Made by a program: the position numbers and the translations under genes | Source: Spinactinospora alkalitolerans | GTDB lineage: Bacteria > Actinomycetota > Actinomycetes > Streptosporangiales > Streptosporangiaceae | Assembly (NCBI RefSeq): GCF_013408795.1 | Contig: NZ_JACCCC010000001.1 | Coordinates: forward strand, 4,650,001 to 4,714,000 | DNA length: 64,000 nucleotides | Reading direction: 5' to 3' | Notes under the pieces: model-generated | Seen by the model: the letters and a program-made list of their open reading frames with translations, nothing else | What the model was told of the DNA's origin: nothing | Database searches by the model: none | Shown here: piece by piece, positions 39,072-51,546 of the stretch | How the letters are laid out: each line of letters starts with the position of its first letter | How positions within the stretch are numbered: the stretch's first letter is position 1

Positions 39072-39142
39072 CGCGGCACCACCCACGGAGCCGTGTCCGC
39101 GCAGGGGACGCCGCCACGGCCGTGTGCCCCCGAAGGAGAAGA

Positions 39143-40387
39143 ATGAAGATCCGTAGCGCGAGCGTGTTCACGGGCGCCGCGGCCCTCACGCTGCTCGCAA
39201 CCGCCTGCGGCGGTGGCGACACCGGCGGGGAGACCCAAGCGGCGGCCGAGGACGCCATGGTCATCTGGGCCGACGACGAGCGCACCGACGTCCTGCTGCC
39301 CTTCGCCGAGGAGTTCGGCGATGCCCACGGCGTGGAGGTCGAGGTCCAGGCAGTGCCGAACGACGAGCTGCAGTCCAGCTTCGTCACCGCGCACCAGGCG
39401 GGCTCCGGGCCCGATATCGTGGTCGGCGCGCACGACTGGACCGGCAACTTCGTACAGAACGGCGCGATCGACCCGATCCAGCTTCCCCAGGACACGGTCG
39501 AGGCGTTCGCCCCGACGGCCATCGAGGCCGTGACCTACAACGACCAGCTCTACGGCGTCCCCTACGCCATGGAGAACCTGGTGCTGATCCGCAACACCGA
39601 CCTGGCCCCCGAGGAACCGGCCAGCGTCGAGGAGATGGTCGAGGCCGGCACCGGGCTGCGCGACGCCGGCGACGTCGAGGAGATCATGGGGCTGCAGGTC
39701 GGCCAGGTCGGCGACCCCTACCACATCCACCCCTTCTACACCTCGGCCGGCGGCTACCTGTTCGGCAGGGACGACAACGGCGATTACGACCCCACCGACC
39801 TCGGCGTCGGCACCGATGAGTCGATCGCCGCCTTCGAGCGGATCGCCGAGCTCGGCGAGGAGGGCAGCGGCGCGCTGAAGCGCTCCATCGACGACCAGAA
39901 CGTCGCCTCGCTGTTCAACGACGGCAGGACCGCCTACTTCGTCACCGGCCCGTGGTCGCTCCCCGACATCAGGACGGCCGGGATCCCCTACGAGATCAGC
40001 GCGGTCCCCGGTTTCGAGGGCGGCGAGGAGGCGCGCCCGTTCGTCAGCGTGCAGACCTTCTACGTCGCGGCCGGCGGCGCCAACAAGGTGCTGGCCCAGG
40101 AGTTCGTGACCAACTACGTGGCCAAGCCCGAGCTCGCCGTCGCCCTCTATGAGTCCGACCCCCGCCCGCCGGCGCTCACCGCCGCGCTGGAGCAGATCGG
40201 CGAGGACGACCCGGACCTGGCGAAGGTGGTCGCCGCCGGGGAGAACGGCGACCCGCTCCCGGCCATCCCGCAGATGGCGGCCATCTGGGACCCCTTCGGC
40301 AAGGCCGAGGCCTCGGTCATCGGCGGGGCCGACCCCGAGGAGACCGTCACGGCCGCCGGGGAGACCATCGCGGACCAGATCGGCTGA
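39143..40387 (+). CDS. malE: Maltose-type ABC transporter substrate-binding lipoprotein
   Basis: A 414-residue cluster-1 sugar-binding protein. The signal peptide ends in the lipobox LLATAC with the lipidated Cys near residue 20, so it is anchored outside the membrane. Motifs such as YGVPYAMENLVLIRN, IDDQNVASLFNDGRTAYFVTGPWSL and AAIWDPFGKAEASVIGG match MalE. GAAGGAG precedes ATG. First gene of a three-gene operon with malF and malG; no ATPase gene is linked. Confidence 0.93.
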   Translation: MKIRSASVFTGAAALTLLATACGGGDTGGETQAAAEDAMVIWADDERTDVLLPFAEEFGDAHGVEVEVQAVPNDELQSSFVTAHQAGSGPDIVVGAHDWTGNFVQNGAIDPIQLPQDTVEAFAPTAIEAVTYNDQLYGVPYAMENLVLIRNTDLAPEEPASVEEMVEAGTGLRDAGDVEEIMGLQVGQVGDPYHIHPFYTSAGGYLFGRDDNGDYDPTDLGVGTDESIAAFERIAELGEEGSGALKRSIDDQNVASLFNDGRTAYFVTGPWSLPDIRTAGIPYEISAVPGFEGGEEARPFVSVQTFYVAAGGANKVLAQEFVTNYVAKPELAVALYESDPRPPALTAALEQIGEDDPDLAKVVAAGENGDPLPAIPQMAAIWDPFGKAEASVIGGADPEETVTAAGETIADQIG

Positions 40388-40390
40388 CCC

Positions 40391-42007
40391 GTGGCACCCA
40401 ATCGACGCGGTACCGCGGGCGCCCCGGGAGGGGCGCCCGCGCCCCCTCCCCTCCCCGGCGGCTCCCTCGTCCGGAACGGCTCGCCGGCCGGGCAGCTCGT
40501 CAAGATCGCCGTGCTCGGCCTGGCCGCCGCCCTCGCGCTGTGGGCGGCCTTTCCGCTGTACGCCGCCGGGAACTGGATCGGGATCTCGGTGGTGGCCGGC
40601 GTCACCGCCCTGATCTTCTACGTCTACCTCTCCCCTCGGCGCGTCCCGGTCAAGTACCTGCTGCCCGGCACGCTCCTGCTCATCGCGTTCCAGATCCTGC
40701 CGGTGCTCTTCACCGTCAGCACCTCGGTCACGAACTTCGGGGACGGGCACCGCGGGAGCAAGGAGGAGGCGATCGCCTCGATCGAGGCCGCCTCGGTCGA
40801 GCGCTCGGCCGACTCGGTGGACTACGCGCTCAGCGTCGCCGCGGTCGGCGACCCCGCGGGCGGGGAGCTGGTCTTCCTGCTCACCGCGCCCGACGGGACC
40901 TCCTACGCCGGCGACGCCGAGGGCCTGACCGAGCTGGCGCCCGGCGATGCCACGGTCAGCACCGCGGGCAGGATCACCGAGGCCGAGGGCTACGTCGTGC
41001 TCACGGCCGCCGAGGTCAGCGCGCGCGGCGAGGAGATCGCGGCGTTCGCGGTGCCCACCGGCGGCGGATCGGGCATCCGCTCCAGCGGGCTGTCCGCCGC
41101 CTACGAGGGCTCGGCGACCCGCGCCTACGACGAGGAGTGCGACTGCATCACCGACTCCGCGAGCGGCGCCGTCTTCACCGCCGACGACGAGCGCGGCGTC
41201 TTCGTCGACGAGGCCGGTCAGCGGCTCCCCCAGGGGTGGCAGGTCGACGTCGGGTGGAGCAACTTCACCAAGGTCCTCACCGACCCGTCGGTGAACGCGT
41301 CCTTCTTCGGCATCCTGGCCTGGAACATCGCCTTCGCCGCCGGAACGGTCCTGCTGGTCTTCGTCGTCGGGCTGGCCCTGGCGCTGGTCATGCACGTCCA
41401 GGGGCTGCGCGGCCGGACGGCCTACCGGATCCTGCTGGTGCTGCCCTATGCGATGCCGTCGTTCGCGATGTTCCTGCTGTGGCGCGACATGTTCAACGCC
41501 GACTTCGGCCTGGTCAACCGGATGTTCGGCCTCGACGTCGACTGGCTGGGCGATCCGTGGACCGCCCGGGCCGCGCTGCTCCTGGTCAACATGTGGCTCG
41601 GCTACCCCTACCTGTTCCTCGTGGCCACCGGCGCGCTGCAGTCCATCCCCCGCGAGCTCGTGCAGGCGGCCCGGATCGACGGTGCGGGCGCCTGGCAGGC
41701 GTTCCGGCACGTCACGCTGCCGCTGCTGATGGTCGCGATGACGCCGATCCTGGTCTCGACGTTCGCGTTCAACTTCAACAACTTCAACGCCGTCTACCTG
41801 ATGACCGAAGGCGGCCCGTTCCCGCCCGGCAACCCCATGGCGGGGGCGACCGACCTGCTCATCACCTACACCTACCGGCTGGCGTTCGGCGGCCAGGGGG
41901 CGCAGTACGGCTACGCGGCGGCGGTGTCGGTGTTCATCTTCCTCATCGTGGCGCTGATCTCCCTGGTGAGCCTGAGGCAGAGCAGATCCCTGGAAGAGGT
42001 GCACTGA
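40391..42007 (+). CDS. malF: Maltose-type ABC transporter permease MalF
   Basis: A 538-residue permease, long like E. coli MalF. Three hydrophobic segments lie in about residues 37-112, a large extracytoplasmic domain of about 180 residues follows, and then five core helices. The EAA-type loop reads QAARIDGAGAWQAFRHVTLPLL and contacts an ATPase. The extracytoplasmic domain contains a Cys pair (EECDCIT). GTG start three bases after the malE stop. Confidence 0.93.
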   Translation: MAPNRRGTAGAPGGAPAPPPLPGGSLVRNGSPAGQLVKIAVLGLAAALALWAAFPLYAAGNWIGISVVAGVTALIFYVYLSPRRVPVKYLLPGTLLLIAFQILPVLFTVSTSVTNFGDGHRGSKEEAIASIEAASVERSADSVDYALSVAAVGDPAGGELVFLLTAPDGTSYAGDAEGLTELAPGDATVSTAGRITEAEGYVVLTAAEVSARGEEIAAFAVPTGGGSGIRSSGLSAAYEGSATRAYDEECDCITDSASGAVFTADDERGVFVDEAGQRLPQGWQVDVGWSNFTKVLTDPSVNASFFGILAWNIAFAAGTVLLVFVVGLALALVMHVQGLRGRTAYRILLVLPYAMPSFAMFLLWRDMFNADFGLVNRMFGLDVDWLGDPWTARAALLLVNMWLGYPYLFLVATGALQSIPRELVQAARIDGAGAWQAFRHVTLPLLMVAMTPILVSTFAFNFNNFNAVYLMTEGGPFPPGNPMAGATDLLITYTYRLAFGGQGAQYGYAAAVSVFIFLIVALISLVSLRQSRSLEEVH

Positions 42008-42008
42008 A

Positions 42009-42878
42009 ATGGCGACGACAACGGGGAACCGCACGCTGCGCTGGGCGCGCCGGAGCGGATGGCGGCACCTGGTGATCTGGGTCGCGCTGGCCTTCGCACT
42101 GTTCCCGATCCTGTTCGTGGTGTCGGCCGCGCTGAACCCGCTGGGCACCCTCAGCACGAGCCAGTTGGTGCCCTCCGGATTCGGCCTGGACAACGCGGTC
42201 CGGCTGTTCCGCAACACCCCGTTCGGCGACTGGTACCTGAACTCGATCCTGATCGCGCTGGCCAACGCCGCGGCCACGGTGTTCCTGTCGGCCCTGGCGG
42301 CCTACGCCTTCAGCAGGTTCCGGTTCACCGGGCGGCGGGTCGGGCTGTTCGGACTGCTGCTGATCCAGATGTTCCCGCAGTTCCTGGCGATCGTGGCGAT
42401 CTATCTGATGTTCACGACGGTCACCGAGTACTGGCCGTCGATCGGCTTCGACACGCCATGGGGGCTGCTGCTGGTCTACCTGGGCGGGGCGCTGGGCGTG
42501 AACACGTGGCTGATGAAGGGCTTCTTCGACACGGTCCCGCGCGAACTGGACGAGTCGGCGCGGGTCGACGGGGCCAGCCACGCCCAGACGTTCTTCAGGA
42601 TCATGCTGCCCCTGGTGACCCCGGTGCTCGCGATCGTCGGCCTGCTGGTGTTCATCGCCACGATCAACGAGTTCCTGATCGCCAGCGTGTTCCTGCGCGA
42701 CCCGGAGGCCAAGACGGTCGCGCTGGGCCTGTACGGGATGATCTCCGGCGAGCGCGACGCCAACTTCGGCATGTTCGCCGTCGGCACGCTGCTCATCGCG
42801 CTCCCGACGATGGCGGTGTTCTGGTTCCTCCAGCGCTTCATCGCCGAGGGCCTGACCAGCGGCGCGGTCAAGGGCTGA
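42009..42878 (+). CDS. malG: Maltose-type ABC transporter permease MalG
   Basis: A 289-residue permease with six hydrophobic segments. The EAA loop reads DESARVDGASHAQTFFRIMLPLVTPVLA, and the tail FWFLQRFIAEGLTSGAVKG is characteristic of MalG. It starts one base after the malF stop, and pairs with MalF to form the channel. Confidence 0.94.
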   Translation: MATTTGNRTLRWARRSGWRHLVIWVALAFALFPILFVVSAALNPLGTLSTSQLVPSGFGLDNAVRLFRNTPFGDWYLNSILIALANAAATVFLSALAAYAFSRFRFTGRRVGLFGLLLIQMFPQFLAIVAIYLMFTTVTEYWPSIGFDTPWGLLLVYLGGALGVNTWLMKGFFDTVPRELDESARVDGASHAQTFFRIMLPLVTPVLAIVGLLVFIATINEFLIASVFLRDPEAKTVALGLYGMISGERDANFGMFAVGTLLIALPTMAVFWFLQRFIAEGLTSGAVKG

Positions 42879-42902
42879 GAGGCGGCCCCGCCGCGCCGGA
42901 GT

Positions 42903-42935
42903 CGGCGGGACCGCGCCGACCGGGCGGTCCCGCCG
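42903..42935. terminator. Bidirectional terminator between malG and lepA
   Basis: A 12 bp stem pairs 42903-42914 with 42924-42935 (9-base loop) in the 63 bp gap between the convergent stops. Confidence 0.8.
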
Positions 42936-42941
42936 GCGGCG

Positions 42942-44783
<1,842 letters not shown>

Positions 44784-44965
44784 CGTGGTCCGTTCACATT
44801 TCTCGAGGCGGGCATGGGGTGGGGCGCTGCGGCGGATGGCCGTCGGCGGTCCTGGATGGTGCCTCCATCGTCCCATGTCCCCCCGCGAAGGCGGTACTGC
44901 GGGAGAGAATGGCGCGTGCGGCACCTGTTCAAGGCTATGTGACACCGGAAGAGGCGGAGACATCG

Positions 44966-45967
44966 GTGAAGTGGCTGCTGAAACGGATCCTCGCAGGTCT
45001 TGGAGCCCTTCTCGTGGTGGCGGTGGGCGCGGGAACGCTGCTGGGCATGCAGTTCTCCGGCCCTAAGGCACCGTGGGCGGCGTCAACGGGGGACGACGCG
45101 GCGTGGCTGGGGAACGCCTGGGTCGACGGCTCCCGGGGCGGGGAGGAGTTCGCCGCGGCGCTGCCGCGCCTGCGGGCGGGCGGGTTCTCCGACCTCTACG
45201 TCCACGTCGGGGACATCGGCGCGGACGGGACGCTGGCCCCCGAGGGGTACGCGCGGGCGGGCGCGTTCCTGGACCGGGTGCGGCGGGAGCTGCCCGACGT
45301 GCGCGTGCTGGGCTGGATGAGCCACACGGCCGAAAGCTCCTCGCTCACCGAGGACCGCTTCGACGAGGACGCCAGGGCCGCGGCCGCCGCGGCGGCGGGC
45401 GAGGTCGCGGCCGCGGGCTTCGACGGGGTGCACTACGCGATCGCACCGGTCACCACCAACGACCCGTCACTGCCCGACCTGCTCGAACGCACCCGGGAGG
45501 CCATCGGCTCCGACCACCTGCTGTCCGTGGAGGCCCAGCCGGTGGAACTGATCCCCGGGCTGCGGCTGCCCGTGTTCCTGGTGGCGCGCGAGGAGAGGTT
45601 CTGGTCGGCCGGCTACCTGGAACGGATCGCCGAGGAGGCCGACGCGGTCGTGATCCGCGGCCACGGCACGGGGATGCCGCTGGAGTCGCTGTACGGCGGG
45701 TTCATGGTGCGCCAGACCCTCCTGGCCCTGCGGACCGTGCCCGAGGACGTGGCGGTGCGCATCGGGGCGCCCTCCTTCGACCACGAGGGGTGGGGCCCGG
45801 TCTCCTCGGCCGAGACCGTGGCCGCGGCCACCGAGGCGGTGCGGATCGGGCTGTCGGAGCACGGCGAGCGCAGGGAGGACTTCGGGATGGCGCTGTACGT
45901 CCTCGACGACACCAGCGAGGAGAACTGGGCCGCGTTCGAGGAGGGCTGGTCGGACCCGGCCCGCTGA
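44966..45967 (+). CDS. Membrane-anchored TIM-barrel-like protein, resembling glycoside-hydrolase 18 relatives
   Basis: The 333-residue reading starts at GTG ([16 protein letters not shown]), a Lys/Arg-flanked signal anchor ending near residue 28. The rest is an alternating alpha/beta pattern with [52 protein letters not shown] and [22 protein letters not shown] lies where GH18 enzymes have DGxDxDxE, but the acidic residues are missing. An ATG at 44909 would add 19 residues. Function unknown; extracytoplasmic carbohydrate binding is possible. Confidence 0.6.
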   Translation: MKWLLKRILAGLGALLVVAVGAGTLLGMQFSGPKAPWAASTGDDAAWLGNAWVDGSRGGEEFAAALPRLRAGGFSDLYVHVGDIGADGTLAPEGYARAGAFLDRVRRELPDVRVLGWMSHTAESSSLTEDRFDEDARAAAAAAAGEVAAAGFDGVHYAIAPVTTNDPSLPDLLERTREAIGSDHLLSVEAQPVELIPGLRLPVFLVAREERFWSAGYLERIAEEADAVVIRGHGTGMPLESLYGGFMVRQTLLALRTVPEDVAVRIGAPSFDHEGWGPVSSAETVAAATEAVRIGLSEHGERREDFGMALYVLDDTSEENWAAFEEGWSDPAR

Positions 45968-46001
45968 GACCGCCGGGGCCGCCGTGCGCGGACCTCGCAT
46001 G

Positions 46002-46031
46002 GTGCGAGCACTCGGAGGGGGAAGGCATAAT
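46002..46031 (+). promoter_or_regulatory. Candidate promoter of rpsT
   Basis: GTGCGA (46002-46007) and CATAAT (46026-46031) are 18 bases apart, implying a leader of about 150 bases. The leader has a CACACC/GGTGTG hairpin at 46081-46098. Confidence 0.4.
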
Positions 46032-46188
46032 GGAAGTCCGTGTCTCGGACGTTCCACGTTCCGTATGAGCCCTTCGGACTCACACCTGCGTCGGTGTGCC
46101 GCGGAACCAGGTCGTGGATCGGCTGCCCACGTCCGGCGTTCCCCGCGCGATCGGCGCACGATCTGACTTAACTGGAGCACGTTTTCGC

Positions 46189-46461
46189 ATGGCGAACATC
46201 AAGTCGCAGAAGAAGCGCAACCGGCAGAACGAGAAGGCCCGCGTGCGCAACAAGGCGGTCAAGTCGTCGCTGAAGACGGCCATCCGCAAGTTCCGCGTAG
46301 CCGCCGAGGCCGGGAACACCGAGCAGGCCGTCGTCCTGCAGCGGGCCGCCGCTCGCCAGCTCGACAAGGCCGCGAGCAAGGGCGTCATCCACAAGAACCA
46401 GGCCGCGAACCGCAAGAGCGCGATCGCTCGGCGCATGGAGAAGGTCCAGCAGGCCGCCTGA
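46189..46461 (+). CDS. rpsT: 30S ribosomal protein S20
   Basis: A 90-residue basic helical protein of the small subunit body. It opens [20 protein letters not shown] and contains the family's [20 protein letters not shown] near the C-terminus. Full length. GGAG is about 11 bases from ATG. Followed immediately by a strong terminator. Confidence 0.98.
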   Translation: MANIKSQKKRNRQNEKARVRNKAVKSSLKTAIRKFRVAAEAGNTEQAVVLQRAAARQLDKAASKGVIHKNQAANRKSAIARRMEKVQQAA

Positions 46462-46480
46462 ACCGTGTGAGCCTGAACCG

Positions 46481-46516
46481 AAGGGCCGCCCTCTTCTCGA
46501 AAGAGGGCGGCCCTTC
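46481..46516 (+). terminator. rpsT terminator
   Basis: A perfect 15 bp stem pairs 46481-46495 with 46502-46516, loop CTCGAA, 19 bases after the stop; the strongest hairpin in this part. Confidence 0.9.
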
Positions 46517-46683
46517 GTCGTGTCCCGATGCCGCGAGGCCGGAGCGTCCGAGCCGATGACAGGGGTGGTGGCCATCCGGCCACCGGACTCCGGAACGGCG
46601 CCCTCCCCGGGGCCGGCGCAGGTTGTCCACAGGCGCGGAATTCGCTGCGACAGGGCGGGGCGGGCGTTCCTAGCGTGGCTTCC

Positions 46684-47919
46684 ATGCCACCTTTCCAGCG
46701 TTCCTCCCGCACGGCGGACGACACCGCGGCACGGCGCCTGCGCGCCCTGACCGAGTCCCTTGCGGCCGGGCTCCCGAGGACCGGGCCCGCGTCGCCGGTC
46801 GAGCCCCCGACGGCCGGATCCCCCGGCTCCCCTGCGGCCGCCCCCTCGGTCACCGAACCCCTGCCGGTCGCCTCCTCGGCGGCCGAGTCCCCGTCCGCCG
46901 CTCCCCCGACCACCGATCCCTCGTCCGCCGCTCCCTCATCGGCTTCCCGCTCCGCGGACGCTCCCTCGGCCGGCGGGCCCTCGGCCGACGTCAGGGGCGC
47001 CCCTGACGGCACCGGTCCCGTCGCCGTCGACCCGATCCCGGTGCCGCCCTACGCCGTGCCGGCGGACGGCGGGGCCGGGTCCGGCGGGCCTCGCGCGCGG
47101 CACCGCGCACCGCATCCGGCCGGAACAGGGGCGAGGGAGCGCCGACCGCGCCGCGCGCCGGATCCGCCGGCCCCTCCGGACGGCGCACCGCCCGGATACG
47201 TCGAGGTCTCGGACGATCCCCCGCGCACCGATCGGATCCACGCCCTGCTCGCCCGGTTCCTCCCGGCCATCGGCGACCGGCCGCGACTGGGCCGCACGGG
47301 GGTCCGCGCGCTGCTCGGCGTCTGCGTCGCCGCGGTGCTGGCCACCTGCTGGTTCATGCTGCACGCCCGGGCCGACCCCGAGCCGGCGCCCGCCCTGCGC
47401 GCCGGCAGCGGTCCCGCGGCCTCCGACGCGGGCGTCCAGGCGTCCTCCTCCCCGTCGCAGACCCCCGAGGGCGAGGTCACCGTGCACGTGGGAGGTGAGG
47501 TGGCGGAGCCCGGCGTCGTCACGCTGCCGACCGGGTCCCGGGTGGCCGACGCGATCGACGCGGCCGGCGGGATCAGGGACGGCACCGAGCCGGGGCTGCT
47601 CAACCTCGCCCGCCCGCTCGTCGACGGCGAGCAGGTCCTGGTCGGCGTGGCCCCCGCGCCGGACGCCGCCGGGGCCCGGGGCGGTGCCGTCCCCGGTCCC
47701 GGTGCGCCGTCCGGCGCTCCGATCGACCTCAACACCGCGACCCTCGAACAGCTCGACGCGCTCCCGGGCGTCGGTCCGGTGCTGGCGCAGCGCATCGTCG
47801 ACTTCCGCACCGCCAATGGCGGGTTCGCCTCGGTGGAGCAGCTACACGAGGTCTCGGGGATCGGCGAGCAGCGCTTCGCCGACCTCAACGGGCTGGTGCA
47901 CGTCGGAGGTGTCTCGTGA
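46684..47919 (+). CDS. comEA: ComEA-type DNA-binding competence protein
   Basis: A 411-residue protein. A long Pro/Ser/Ala-rich cytoplasmic N-terminus (to about 190) is followed by a transmembrane segment [20 protein letters not shown] near 215-235. An SLBB domain comes next ([18 protein letters not shown]), then two helix-hairpin-helix motifs ([34 protein letters not shown]). The C-terminal part binds incoming DNA outside the membrane. A TAGCGT -10 box seven bases before ATG suggests a leaderless mRNA. The N-terminal extension is much longer than in Bacillus ComEA. Confidence 0.93.
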   Translation: MPPFQRSSRTADDTAARRLRALTESLAAGLPRTGPASPVEPPTAGSPGSPAAAPSVTEPLPVASSAAESPSAAPPTTDPSSAAPSSASRSADAPSAGGPSADVRGAPDGTGPVAVDPIPVPPYAVPADGGAGSGGPRARHRAPHPAGTGARERRPRRAPDPPAPPDGAPPGYVEVSDDPPRTDRIHALLARFLPAIGDRPRLGRTGVRALLGVCVAAVLATCWFMLHARADPEPAPALRAGSGPAASDAGVQASSSPSQTPEGEVTVHVGGEVAEPGVVTLPTGSRVADAIDAAGGIRDGTEPGLLNLARPLVDGEQVLVGVAPAPDAAGARGGAVPGPGAPSGAPIDLNTATLEQLDALPGVGPVLAQRIVDFRTANGGFASVEQLHEVSGIGEQRFADLNGLVHVGGVS

Positions 47920-50270
47920 GCTACCTGGGCACCGACGCCCCCGGAGTACGGGCTCCACTCGACCTCCGCCTGTGCGCACCGGCCGCGGGCACCTGGCTGG
48001 TCGTCCTGCTCCTGCTCGGCGGACCGCCCTGGACCGCGGCCGTGGTGGCCGCCGTGCTCGGCTGCGCCGCGCTGGTCCTGGCCCCGGCTCTGCGGCTGCC
48101 GCGCGGCGAGGCCGCCGCCGCGGCGGTGATCGCCGTACTGGTGTGCGGCGCCGCCGGTGCGCTGGCCGCGGGCGGCAGGCTCGCCGCGGTGCAGGCGTCA
48201 CCGGTCACCTCACTGGCCGAGCAGGAGCGCCGCGTCGACATGGAGGTCGTCATCAGCATGGACCCGCGGCCACGGGCGGGGCCCGCCCAGCCCGGCCGCG
48301 CCGAGTACGTCATCGAGGCCCGCAGCACGTGGGTCGTCGTCGACGGGACCCGGGTGCGCACCCGGGTCCCGGTGGTGCTGCTGGCCTCCGGCCCGCAGTG
48401 GCGGCGGCTGGTGCCGAGCCAGCGGGTCGTGCTGACCGGGAAGGCGCTCGCGCCCGGCACCGGCGGGCTCGTCTCCGCCCTGGTCGCGGTCCGCGGTCCG
48501 CCGCGCGAGGTCGGAGCGCCGTCCTGGGCGCACGCCCTGGCGGGCACGGCGCGCGCCCGGCTGCGCGAGGCGTGCGCGCCGCTGCCCCAGCCCGAGCGCG
48601 GCCTGCTCCCCGCGCTGGTGGTCGGTGACGTCTCGGAGCTCGATGCGCAGGCGAAGGAGGATTTCCAGGCCACCGGCATGACCCACCTGCTGACCGTCTC
48701 CGGTGCCAACCTCGCGGTGCTCACCGGTACCGCGCTGGGCCTGGCGCGCTTCTGCCGCCTGCCCACCTGGTGCGCCGTCGCGGCCGGCGGCGCGATGATC
48801 GCGGTCTTCGTGCTGGTGGCGCGGGCGGAACCGAGCGTGCTGCGGGCGGCCTTCATGGGGGTGATCGCGCTGGTCGCGCTGGCCCTGGGCCGCGAGCGCG
48901 CGGGCATCGCCGCCCTGGCCGCCTCAGTGGTGGGACTCCTGCTGTTCGATCCGGGGCTGGCCCGCTCCTACGGCTTCGCGCTGTCCGTGCTGGCCACGGG
49001 CGGGATCGTGGTGCTGGCACCGCGGTGGCGGGACCGCTGGTCGGCGCGGCTGCCCCGCTGGCTGGCCGAACCGGTCGCCGTGACCGTCGCCGCCCACGTG
49101 GCCTGCACCCCGGTGCTCACCGTGCTCTCCGCCGAGGTCAGTTGGGTCGCCGTGCCGGCCAATGTGCTCGCCGGCCCGATGGTGCCGGTGGCCACGGTGG
49201 GCGGGTTCGCCGTGGCGGGCGTGGCCGTGCTCTCCGTTCCGGCGGCCGGGTTCCTCGTCTGGGTCCCCGCTGCGGCGGTGACCTGGATCGGCGCGGTGGC
49301 CGACACGGGTGCGCGGATTCCGCACGGCGCGCTCCCCTGGCGCGCCGACCTGCTGGGCGCCCTGGGGCTCGCCGGCCTGGCGCTCCTCCTCCTGGCCGTC
49401 CGGGGCCGCCTCCGCAGGGCCCTGCTGGCGATCGCTGGGGCCGTGGCGGGCACCGCCGTGCTGGTGCAGTGCGCGGCACCGATGTGGCCGCCGGGCGGGT
49501 GGGCGCTGGTGGCCTGCGACGTGGGGCAGGGCGACGCCCTCGTGCTGTCGGCCGGCGACGGCCGCGCGGTCGTGGTGGACGCGGGCATCGATCCGGCGCC
49601 GGTGGACCGCTGCCTGCGCGACCTCGGGGTGCGCGAGGTGGCGCTGCTGGTTCTGACCCACGATGACGCCGACCACGTCGGCGGGGCCTCGGGGATCCTG
49701 CGCGACCGTGCGGTCCGGGCCGCGCTGGCCCCGTCCGGTTTCGGCTCGGGGCCGACCGGGCGGATGCTGGCCGCGGCCGGTGTCCCGCTGGAGGCGGGCG
49801 CGGCCGGGGACCGCTTCACCGTGGGCCCGTGGCACTTCGGCGTGCTGTGGCCGCCTCCGGGGACCGTGGCCGACTCCAACGACGCGAGCGTGGTGCTGCT
49901 CGCCCGCTGGAACCCGCCTCCGGAGTCCGCGGCCGCTCCGATGACGGTGCTGCTCACCGGTGACATCGAGGAGCCGGCCCAGCGCACCCTGCTGGGCGAG
50001 CCCGCCATCCGCGGCGTGGACGTGCTGAAGACCCCGCATCACGGCGCGCGGACCCAGGAGCCGGCGTTCCTGGCCGCCACCCGGCCGCGCGTCACCATCA
50101 CCTCGGTGGGCGCGGGCAATTCCTACGGCCACCCTGCACCCGGCACGTGGCGGATGCTGACGTCGCTGACCGAGGCCGGCTACCGCACCGACCTGCACGG
50201 CGACATCGCCGTCCTGCCGGGTCCGGCCGGGCCGGCCGTGGCGGCGCGCGGCCCGGAGGAGCACCGCTGA
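47916..50270 (+). CDS. comEC: ComEC/Rec2 DNA-uptake channel
   Basis: A 784-residue polytopic membrane protein. The N-terminal DUF4131 region is followed by the competence domain with about ten helices ([27 protein letters not shown]). A C-terminal metallo-beta-lactamase domain carries [11 protein letters not shown] and [10 protein letters not shown]. It forms the channel that passes single-stranded DNA in transformable bacteria; whether this host is competent is not known. The GTG start overlaps the comEA stop (GTGA). Confidence 0.94.
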   Translation: MSYLGTDAPGVRAPLDLRLCAPAAGTWLVVLLLLGGPPWTAAVVAAVLGCAALVLAPALRLPRGEAAAAAVIAVLVCGAAGALAAGGRLAAVQASPVTSLAEQERRVDMEVVISMDPRPRAGPAQPGRAEYVIEARSTWVVVDGTRVRTRVPVVLLASGPQWRRLVPSQRVVLTGKALAPGTGGLVSALVAVRGPPREVGAPSWAHALAGTARARLREACAPLPQPERGLLPALVVGDVSELDAQAKEDFQATGMTHLLTVSGANLAVLTGTALGLARFCRLPTWCAVAAGGAMIAVFVLVARAEPSVLRAAFMGVIALVALALGRERAGIAALAASVVGLLLFDPGLARSYGFALSVLATGGIVVLAPRWRDRWSARLPRWLAEPVAVTVAAHVACTPVLTVLSAEVSWVAVPANVLAGPMVPVATVGGFAVAGVAVLSVPAAGFLVWVPAAAVTWIGAVADTGARIPHGALPWRADLLGALGLAGLALLLLAVRGRLRRALLAIAGAVAGTAVLVQCAAPMWPPGGWALVACDVGQGDALVLSAGDGRAVVVDAGIDPAPVDRCLRDLGVREVALLVLTHDDADHVGGASGILRDRAVRAALAPSGFGSGPTGRMLAAAGVPLEAGAAGDRFTVGPWHFGVLWPPPGTVADSNDASVVLLARWNPPPESAAAPMTVLLTGDIEEPAQRTLLGEPAIRGVDVLKTPHHGARTQEPAFLAATRPRVTITSVGAGNSYGHPAPGTWRMLTSLTEAGYRTDLHGDIAVLPGPAGPAVAARGPEEHR

Positions 50271-50479
50271 CGAGGGCCGCGGAGGCCGCGCGGTGCGTCC
50301 GCGGGACGGTTCGGCCGTGCGGCCCCGTGGTCGGCCGGACGGCGGGTGGTCCCGCTCTGAAAGCAGCGGCGAAGGCGGGCAGGGATGAACGGGCGCACGG
50401 TGCCCGCCCTGCGGCGGTTCCAGGGAGGTGGAGCGGGAAGGCGCACACCGGTGTCCCCCGGGCATGGCATGCTGCATGC

Positions 50480-51451
50480 ATGGGCTCCACCTCTGTCTCC
50501 CTCCTGTCCGTCGTCGTGGGCGACGAGGAACTCCTCGTGGACCGTGCCGTGGCCGGGCTCGTGGCGGCGGCGCGCGCCGACGACCCCGAGGTGGACGTGC
50601 ACGACCTGGTGCCCGGCCAGGTGAGCGCCGGCAAGCTGGTGGAGGCGACCTCGCCGTCGCTGTTCGGTGAGCGCCGCGTGGTGGTCCTGCGCTCGGCCCA
50701 GGACCTGACCAAGGACCTGGCCGCCGAGGTCGTCACCTACCTGAAGGATCCGGCCGACGACGTGCTGCTGGTCCTGGTGCACGCCGGCGGCGCGAAGGGC
50801 AAGGCGCTGCTGGAGGCCGCGGTGAAGGCCGGCGCGACGCGGATCGACTGCGCCAAGCCCACCAAGGCCGCCGAGCGGATGGCCTTCATCAAGGACGAGT
50901 TCACCCGGGCCGACCGCCAGATCACCCGGGACGCCCAGCAGGCGCTGCTCGACGCGGTGGGCAACGACCTGCGCGAGCTGGCATCGGCGTGCACCCAGCT
51001 CATCGCCGACACCGAGGGCCGCGTCGACGAGAAGGCGGTCGCCCGCTACCACACGGGCAAGGCCGAGGCCTCGGGTTTCACGGTGGCCGACCGCGCCGTC
51101 GAGGGCAGGCTTCCCGAGGCGCTGGAGCAGTTGCGCTGGTCGCTCTCGGTGGGCACCGCCCCGGTGCTGATCAACAGCGCGCTGGCCGGTGCCGTGCGCG
51201 GACTGGCGGTGGCGGCCCAGCCTCCCCGCGGCGTGAGCGAGGCGGAGCTGGCCAAGCGCGCCAAGGTCCCGCCGTGGAAGCTCAAGACGCTGCGCCAGCA
51301 GGCCCGGGGCTGGACCCCGCAGGGCGTCGCCCACGCGCTCCAGGTGATCGCCGAGACCGATGCCCTGATCAAGGGCGCCGGCCGCGACCCGGCATACGCC
51401 TTGGAGCGCGCCGTCATCGAGATCGCCTCGGCCCGCGCTCGGCGGGGCTGA
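50480..51451 (+). CDS. holA: DNA polymerase III delta subunit
   Basis: A clamp-loader subunit that opens the beta ring. The 323-residue protein is a AAA+-like fold without a functional Walker A. Segments include VVVGDEELLVDRAV, LFGERRVVVLRSAQDLTKDL, NDLRELASACTQLIADTEG and the C-terminal collar domain (VPPWKLKTLRQQARGWT). ATG at 50480 is the only suitable start. The 209 bp upstream of it contains no gene. Confidence 0.94.
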   Translation: MGSTSVSLLSVVVGDEELLVDRAVAGLVAAARADDPEVDVHDLVPGQVSAGKLVEATSPSLFGERRVVVLRSAQDLTKDLAAEVVTYLKDPADDVLLVLVHAGGAKGKALLEAAVKAGATRIDCAKPTKAAERMAFIKDEFTRADRQITRDAQQALLDAVGNDLRELASACTQLIADTEGRVDEKAVARYHTGKAEASGFTVADRAVEGRLPEALEQLRWSLSVGTAPVLINSALAGAVRGLAVAAQPPRGVSEAELAKRAKVPPWKLKTLRQQARGWTPQGVAHALQVIAETDALIKGAGRDPAYALERAVIEIASARARRG

Positions 51452-51546
51452 CCGCCGAGCGCGGGCCGCGCCGGCGGTTCCCGCCGCCGCCCGCGTCTCC
51501 GGTGCCGTCGGCGCCGGTCCTCCTCCCCGGTGCCGCGGGGAGGTTC

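Noticed and set aside
39065-42277. A 1070-codon open frame antisense to malE and malF
   Set aside because: Shadow of real coding sequence. It lacks an RBS, and its residues mirror the third-position bias of the sense genes.
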